Positions 6,479 through 10,650 of a stretch of DNA of 10,650 bases are shown piece by piece. The position numbers and the translations under genes are program-made. The DNA is from Oscillospiraceae bacterium. Lineage in GTDB: Bacteria > Bacillota > Clostridia > Oscillospirales > Acutalibacteraceae. A model generated the notes under the pieces. That model worked only from the letters and a program-made list of their open reading frames with translations. It ran no database searches and was not told the DNA's origin. How positions within the stretch are numbered: the first letter of the stretch is position 1; every line of letters starts with the position of its first letter. The DNA lies in assembly GCA_019417045.1 (NCBI GenBank), contig DXWE01000030.1, positions 1-10,650 on the forward strand, written 5' to 3'.

Positions 6479-7368
6479 CAATCGTCCTCAACATGTATGT
6501 ATTCTTTCGGTTCCCGGCGGTACGCAAGCGGCGTGCGGCCGGTCACCTTTTTAAATGCCTTGTAGAAATTCGCATTGTTGTTGAACCCGCAGTCCATCGC
6601 GATATCGGTGAGGCTCCGGTCGGTCGTGCGGATCCGCTCGATCGCAGTGCGCACCCGCTTGTTCACGATATACGCGACCGGCGGCAGCCCGTTGAACCGC
6701 TTGAACAGCTCGGAGAGATACCCCGGGCTGACCTGCGCCACCTCCGCCAGCTGGGAGAGCTTGATATCGTCGCCCAGATGCTCGTCGATATACTGCAGCA
6801 CCTTGTTGAGCTGTTCGATACTCTGCTTCGGCAGCGGCGCGCGCGCCTTGTCGCGGTCGACATAATCGAAATTGCGCATGATCTCGGTGAAGATCATCTG
6901 CAATTTGATCTTGACCACCAGCTCGTGATAGAGCTGCTGCTCCCGCATCTCCTGCCACATCTCCTGCAGCAGCTTCGCCACCCGCGCGGTGGCGGGATTG
7001 CTGCGGTCCAGCCGGTGGGAGAAGTTTCCCCCCCGCTCGAAAAAGACCAGCAGGAAGTTATAATCGAGATCGTTTGCGAGCGCGTTCCAGATGAAGGAGG
7101 AGTCGAACTGGCACACGAGGTTCTCCATTTGCACGCCCGCCGGGACGGACAACCCGTGATAATCCGTACTCGGGAGCAAAAACACATCCCCCGGCTGCAT
7201 GTCGTAGTCGCGGTTCTCCACATGGTAGCACCCGGTGCCGGACAGCACGCAGGACATCTCGAGCTCGTGGTGCACATGCATGCTGTTGTTCAGCGGGCCG
7301 TTCAAATGGAACTGTTTCATCCAGATAAAGCACTTCCCGCTGGGATCGAAGATCTTCTGCGCATCCAT
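6478..7368 (-). CDS. AraC-family transcriptional regulator
   Basis: A 296-residue DNA-binding regulator that probably senses a sugar or intermediate of this cluster. The N-terminal cupin-like sensor includes HVHHELEMSCVLSGTG (31-46) and MQPGDVFLLPSTDYHGL (57-73), the standard AraC_binding layout. The C-terminal AraC domain has two helix-turn-helix units: IKLSQLAEVAQVSPGYLSEL (202-221) and SLTDIAMDCGFNNNANFYKA (252-271), followed by FKKVTGRTPLAYRR. Length is typical. The ATG at 7368 is preceded by GGGGTGAGTGAAGG. It lies 36 bp after the Gfo/Idh/MocA gene and 14 bp before ThuA, so it is inside the operon it most likely controls, giving feedback on its own level. The direct repeats at 8572-8620 upstream of the operon promoter are the best candidate binding sites. 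Confidence 0.93.
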   Translation of the reverse strand: MDAQKIFDPSGKCFIWMKQFHLNGPLNNSMHVHHELEMSCVLSGTGCYHVENRDYDMQPGDVFLLPSTDYHGLSVPAGVQMENLVCQFDSSFIWNALANDLDYNFLLVFFERGGNFSHRLDRSNPATARVAKLLQEMWQEMREQQLYHELVVKIKLQMIFTEIMRNFDYVDRDKARAPLPKQSIEQLNKVLQYIDEHLGDDIKLSQLAEVAQVSPGYLSELFKRFNGLPPVAYIVNKRVRTAIERIRTTDRSLTDIAMDCGFNNNANFYKAFKKVTGRTPLAYRREPKEYIHVEDD

Positions 7369-7404
7369 CCTTCACTCACCCCGCTTTTCACACAGGCCCG
7401 GCTG

Positions 7405-8490
7405 TCAGTCGAAATACACAGCCTTTCCGGTCTTGGCGGACTCGTAGATCGCCTCGAGGATCTCGGTGACGACCAGCGCCTGCTCGGGCTTTACGACCGG
7501 CTCCTTGTCCTCGAGGATCGCGGTCAGCCACTGTGCGCACTCGACATCCCGGTCGGCGCCGCCGCCCACGCTGTCGAAGAACGCGACCCCGCCGCCCTTC
7601 AGATCGATCTTCTGCACCGTCTGCTTGCCAAATTCCACCTTGTTCAGCCGCAGGCCGTCCACCATGTCGGCGCCCGCCTTGGTACCGCACAGGGTGGTCT
7701 GCGCCTCGCGCACGTCCAGGGAGTTGAGCGCCCAGCTGGACTCGAGCACGATCGTCGCGCCGTTTTTCATCACGACCATACCGAACGCGGAATCCTCCAC
7801 CGTGAACTTCTCGGGATCCCAGTCGCCCCAGGCGTTTCCGGTATCGGTCTGGTCGCCGAGCTTTTTGAAGGTCTGCCCGAGCACCACCTTCGGCTGATAG
7901 TTGTCCATCATCCACAGCGTCAGATCCAGCGCGTGGGTGCCGATGTCGATCAGCGGACCGCCGCCCTGCTCGTACTCGTTGAGGAACACGCCCCAGGTCG
8001 GCACCGCGCGGCGCCGGATCGCGTGCGCCTTCGCATAATAGATGTCGCCGAGCGCCCCCTCCTCACACGCGCGCTTGAGCACGAGGCTGTCCGGGCGGAA
8101 CCGGTTCTGGTACCCGATCGTCAGCTTCTTGCCGGTGCGCTTCGCGGTCTCGAGCATTTTTCGCGCGTCCGCCGCGGTCTTGGCCATCGGCTTCTCGCAC
8201 ATCACGTGCTTGCCGGCTTCGAGCGCCGCCACCGTGATCTCGCAGTGGGAGCGGTTGGGAGTGCACACGTGCACCGCGTCGATCGTCGGGTCGGCAAGCA
8301 GCTCACGGTAATCCTCGTACACCTTTGCGCCGGGCGCGCCGTACTCCGCGGCCGCCTTTTCCGCCCGCTCGACGAGGATGTCGCAAAACGCCACCAGATC
8401 CGCACGATCCGCCTGGGCCTTGAGCGCGGGCAGATGTTTGCCGTTGGCAATGCCGCCGCACCCGATGATGCCAATACGCAATTTTTCCAT
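7405..8490 (-). CDS. Gfo/Idh/MocA-family NAD(P)-dependent oxidoreductase, promoter-proximal
   Basis: This 361-residue cytoplasmic sugar-type dehydrogenase or reductase has a Rossmann nucleotide site RIGIIGCGGIANGKHLP (5-21), DAVHVCTPNRSH (71-82), the EKP signature (99-101) in VMCEKPMAK, and YQNRFRPDS (127-135). Its C-terminal domain has GGGPLIDIGTHALDL (176-190), with Asp182, His186 and Asp189 at the expected catalytic positions, and FTVEDSAFG followed by LESSWALN, as in many Firmicutes homologues. The frame extends 19 codons further up to a GTG at 8547, but that would lie above the predicted transcription start. ATG 8490 has AGGAG 8 nt upstream and starts exactly at the Rossmann strand. It is the first gene after the internal promoter. 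Myo-inositol, glucoside and sugar-acid oxidation are all possible; no subfamily is assigned. Confidence 0.9.
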   Translation of the reverse strand: MEKLRIGIIGCGGIANGKHLPALKAQADRADLVAFCDILVERAEKAAAEYGAPGAKVYEDYRELLADPTIDAVHVCTPNRSHCEITVAALEAGKHVMCEKPMAKTAADARKMLETAKRTGKKLTIGYQNRFRPDSLVLKRACEEGALGDIYYAKAHAIRRRAVPTWGVFLNEYEQGGGPLIDIGTHALDLTLWMMDNYQPKVVLGQTFKKLGDQTDTGNAWGDWDPEKFTVEDSAFGMVVMKNGATIVLESSWALNSLDVREAQTTLCGTKAGADMVDGLRLNKVEFGKQTVQKIDLKGGGVAFFDSVGGGADRDVECAQWLTAILEDKEPVVKPEQALVVTEILEAIYESAKTGKAVYFD

Positions 8491-8498
8491 GGTCGTCT

Positions 8499-8503
8499 CT
8501 CCT
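8499..8503 (-). promoter_or_regulatory. Ribosome binding site fixing the Gfo/Idh/MocA start at 8490
   Basis: AGGAG on the minus strand, 8 nt before ATG 8490. It lies inside the predicted leader (start near 8526), whereas the upstream in-frame GTG at 8547 lies before the transcript begins. Confidence 0.75.
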
Positions 8504-8525
8504 ATACATTTGTCATAAAATGGGA

Positions 8526-8564
8526 TAGTTACATTGTAGCGGTACACCTGAAAAAATGCAACTA
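8526..8564. repeat. Imperfect inverted repeat bracketing the operon promoter
   Basis: TAGTTACA (8526-8533) and TGCAACTA (8557-8564) are reverse complements at 7 of 8 positions and bracket the promoter from -35 to the transcription start with 23 bp between. It could be a regulatory dyad or chance in AT-rich DNA. Confidence 0.3.
8533..8561 (-). promoter_or_regulatory. Predicted sigma-A promoter of the oxidoreductase-araC-thuA-oxidoreductase operon
   Basis: On the minus strand, TTGCAT (8561-8556), a 17-bp spacer and TACAAT (8538-8533). The -35 abuts the stop codon of the GH116 gene (8562-8564). The predicted start is near 8526, giving a leader of about 36 nt. The four downstream genes can thus be expressed apart from GH116, although read-through is also possible because no terminator is seen in the 71-bp gap. 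Confidence 0.7.
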
Positions 8565-10650
8565 CTTTTTCACTTTTTGAATTCCACTATTCTCATCTTG
8601 AACTATACTTTTTGAACTATCCGGAACCGTATAGAGCACCTGTACCCGCCGATCCCACTCCCCTGTCCGGGGGTCGCGTTTTTGCGAGTAGATCCCCCAC
8701 TGGGTCGCGTTGGAGAAAAAGCAGCGGAAATCCCCCTGGTTGATTCGCGGCTGGAAGGCGATTTGGTGTTTGGTTAAATCGTACTCGTACCCGGACAGCG
8801 CGAGCAGCAGCGACCAGCTCGCCAGCGAGCGGACATAGTGGTGCCCGCACTCGATCTCGTCCCACGGGTTGCGGGCAAACCCGTCATACCGCCCGCGCAC
8901 CGCCTCCACCAGCCGCAGTCCTTCCTCGATATATCCCTCGTACATCAGATGCGCCGCCACCTGGTATTCGATCCCGGTCCACACCTCGTCGCTGTACACA
9001 AACGGCAGACGCGGCCGGCCACCGTGCGGCCAGCTGCACAGCAGCAGCCCCGCCTCATCGTTCAGGCCGTAGGTGCGCTGCACATTCTGGTGATCGGCGA
9101 GCCGCTCTCGAAAATTGTAGCGGAAGACCGAACGCACCGCCTGTTTGACATGCTCCTGCGGCAGCACGTATCCGAGCCCGCACACGTGCGCGACCAGCTG
9201 GCCGAACACCTGGTCGGAGAGACACCCCTCCCCGTACTGGTAGCGGTAGCTGTCCGGGTCATCCAGCCGCTGGACATAGTATTCTCCGCCCCACAGCAGC
9301 TCGTCCGTCCGCCGGCTGCCCTGCTCGAACGCCTCTTTGTATTTTACCGCGTGCGCCTTGTCCCCCACGGCGACCGCCATCTGTTCGCCGGCTTTCAGCG
9401 CGGCTAAAAACAGGGAGTTGCACAGCGAGTTCGGGCCGTAGAACTCGATATCGTAGGTGTTGTGCTGCCGCGCGTCGAGCACGCCGTCACCGTCGCTGTC
9501 CCAGTACCGGAACGCGAAATCGAGTGCCGCGCTCGCCCTTGGCCACAGCTTTTGCAGCAGGTCGTCGTCCCCCGAGAGCTTCCAGTCGCGGTACAGCCGC
9601 AGAATACAGCCCATCTGCCCGTCCGCCGCCGGATCCATGTCCCACTTTTCGTCCCCGAACACCTGCAACGTCCGAAACGCCATACGCCCGTCGTCGTCCG
9701 TCTCGAGCAGGAACTCGGTGCGCCGCATCGACTGCTCGAGTTCGGGGAACAGGAACGCCGCGCTCTGCGCGTAGTTCCACACGTGGGTGCAGTTGCCCTC
9801 GCAGCTCCCGCGCTGGTCGAAGCACCCCTCCCACGAGAGGAAAGTGCCGTCCTCCAGCCGAAAACAGGTCGGGCTGCGCAGCACGGTCAGGTTGTTGGAG
9901 AGCGCCTCGATCACCGGCTCGGGCAGGGTGCTCTCATAGAGCGCCTGCGTGAACGCGCGGGAGAGCCGCTCGAGCTCGGGCAGGCGGCAAAACAGGTCCT
10001 CCCCCGCCGCAAACGCGTCCGGCCAGAGGGTGGAGAAATAGTGCCGTGCGACGCCGTGGCTCGGATGGTAGCCCGCCGCGTGCCCCTCCCAGCCCTGCGG
10101 CCGGTTGGGGAAATACCACATCAGTGCAAATTCAAACACCGCCTCTTCCCCGGGCGGGATCGTCCGGCACACGCCGAGCGAGCCGTACCGGTTGTGCGGC
10201 ACCCAGTGGAACAGGCTCTCCCGGCCCTGAAACTCCGAGTGGAAGGACAGCCGCCCGTCGTCCGAAAAATCATCCCAGAAATCGTGTACCCCGTCCCACC
10301 ACGGGCCGCGAAGCCAGGATTCCTTCACCGTGACCTCGTTTTCCGCCCGGGTGAGCAGCGCCATGCTGCCGGATGTCAGATCGTCCGCCGGCAGCTCGTC
10401 GCTCGTGAAAAAGAGCCCCTTGACCGTCTCCGTCTCGCGATAGGTGTTCCTCACCGGCGCCTTGAGCCGCATATAATCGAACAGGTCGTAGCCGTCAAAC
10501 CCGACCGCGTTCGCGAGCGACCCCGCCACCGTCACGTCAAACGGCTCATCCGTCCCATTTTTCACCCGGTAGCGCAGCACCCCGCCCGGGAACCCGGAAT
10601 CCTTTGCGTTCAGCGGGATGAACGGAGTGAACGCCTCGAGCGACACACAC
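8562..10650 (-). CDS. GH116-family glycosidase (GBA2/DUF608 type), 5' end beyond the window
   Basis: It probably removes beta-linked sugars from glycosides; the family includes beta-glucosidases, beta-xylosidases and glucosylceramidases. About 695 residues are visible, numbered here from Val1 (GTG at 10646). The frame is open to the edge, and the first residues, VSLEAFTPFIPLNAKDS, correspond to an internal motif of the family's N-terminal domain. GTG 10646 is therefore not the true start, and 100-200 residues are missing. Visible marks are NCTHVWNYAQSAAFLFPELE (285-304), DGDGVLDARQHNTYDIEFYG (385-404), CLSDQVFGQ (475-483; Asp478 aligns with the acid/base Asp of the MSDQ motif), SDEVWTGIEY (552-561), and NPWDEIECGHHYVRSLAS (593-610). 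Glu283 lies in the segment matching the nucleophile region of GBA2-like enzymes, but I cannot place the nucleophile with certainty. A hydrophilic Lys-rich tail (SSKSIVQDENSGIQKVKK) is encoded in AT-rich DNA. Signal peptide and location are unknown. Confidence 0.88.
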   Translation of the reverse strand, partial: CVSLEAFTPFIPLNAKDSGFPGGVLRYRVKNGTDEPFDVTVAGSLANAVGFDGYDLFDYMRLKAPVRNTYRETETVKGLFFTSDELPADDLTSGSMALLTRAENEVTVKESWLRGPWWDGVHDFWDDFSDDGRLSFHSEFQGRESLFHWVPHNRYGSLGVCRTIPPGEEAVFEFALMWYFPNRPQGWEGHAAGYHPSHGVARHYFSTLWPDAFAAGEDLFCRLPELERLSRAFTQALYESTLPEPVIEALSNNLTVLRSPTCFRLEDGTFLSWEGCFDQRGSCEGNCTHVWNYAQSAAFLFPELEQSMRRTEFLLETDDDGRMAFRTLQVFGDEKWDMDPAADGQMGCILRLYRDWKLSGDDDLLQKLWPRASAALDFAFRYWDSDGDGVLDARQHNTYDIEFYGPNSLCNSLFLAALKAGEQMAVAVGDKAHAVKYKEAFEQGSRRTDELLWGGEYYVQRLDDPDSYRYQYGEGCLSDQVFGQLVAHVCGLGYVLPQEHVKQAVRSVFRYNFRERLADHQNVQRTYGLNDEAGLLLCSWPHGGRPRLPFVYSDEVWTGIEYQVAAHLMYEGYIEEGLRLVEAVRGRYDGFARNPWDEIECGHHYVRSLASWSLLLALSGYEYDLTKHQIAFQPRINQGDFRCFFSNATQWGIYSQKRDPRTGEWDRRVQVLYTVPDSSKSIVQDENSGIQKVKK
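8572..8620 (-). promoter_or_regulatory. Direct-repeat block upstream of the operon promoter, candidate AraC-type operator
   Basis: TTGAACTAT occurs at 8598-8606 and 8612-8620 (period 14). The core TTGAA recurs at 8577-8581, 21 bp from the middle copy. ACTTTTTGAA occurs at 8572-8581 and 8607-8616 (period 35). Periods of 14 and 35 are not multiples of three, so the repeats fall in different codon frames of the GH116 tail, which points to a DNA-level role. The block ends 10 bp above the -35, where AraC-family activators commonly bind directly repeated sites. Confidence 0.45.

Noticed and set aside
6418..8580. Long open frame on the plus strand (about 720 codons) opposite the oxidoreductase and AraC genes
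   Set aside because: Its translation is Arg/His/Val-rich with no recognisable domain, and it mirrors three well-supported minus-strand genes. Long antisense frames are expected in GC-rich coding DNA.
9427..9486. LDARQHNTYDIEF of the GH116 protein considered as a lost catalytic Glu (Asp in its place)
   Set aside because: Spacing to the acid/base Asp478 (about 87 residues) does not match the about 150 separating the nucleophile and acid/base in GBA2-type enzymes. The nucleophile is more likely in the earlier segment around Glu283, so no loss can be claimed.

Overview
The window looks like chromosomal DNA of a GC-rich Clostridia species, probably Oscillospiraceae/Ruminococcaceae. The basis is strong AGGAGG-type ribosome binding sites, sigma-A promoters set in AT-rich gaps of otherwise GC-rich DNA, a Gram-positive signal peptide on each of two secreted proteins, and type I dockerins like those of cellulosome-forming Ruminococcus and Clostridium. 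The species call is inference. I see no rRNA, tRNA, CRISPR array, insertion sequence or phage gene.

Left block (1-2738, minus strand): a secreted GH24 lysozyme with SH3-like repeats, a Pro-Asp linker and a C-terminal dockerin is followed 19 bp later by a BioY-family ECF transporter S component. That gene overlaps by 4 bp a pyridoxal/pyridoxamine kinase that runs off the left edge. The spacing suggests one transcript. The vitamin pair suggests uptake and trapping of a vitamin, and the BioY variant may carry a B6 vitamer rather than biotin.

Divergent block (2739-4526): a 212-bp AT-rich gap holds two back-to-back promoters and two near-identical copies of a 15-bp dyad motif. To the right runs a second secreted dockerin protein, built of GLUG-like repeats. 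It is broken by one extra base in a CCCCGGGGG run near 3528-3536; removing it restores a 524-residue protein. Both dockerins carry the same NSSDAR signature in all four calcium-loop repeats.

Right block (4605-10650, minus strand): a five-gene sugar-catabolism cluster. In transcription order it is a GH116-type glycosidase (5' end off the right edge), a Gfo/Idh/MocA oxidoreductase, an AraC-family regulator, a ThuA-domain protein and a second Gfo/Idh/MocA oxidoreductase. It ends at a 13-bp-stem hairpin shared with the convergent GLUG-dockerin gene. A good promoter sits directly at the stop codon of the GH116 gene, preceded by out-of-frame direct repeats inside the GH116 3' end that look like AraC-type operators. 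Two oxidoreductases, ThuA and a glycosidase together suggest oxidised (keto-) glycoside chemistry, but the substrate cannot be read from the window. No sugar transporter, cohesin or scaffoldin is present.
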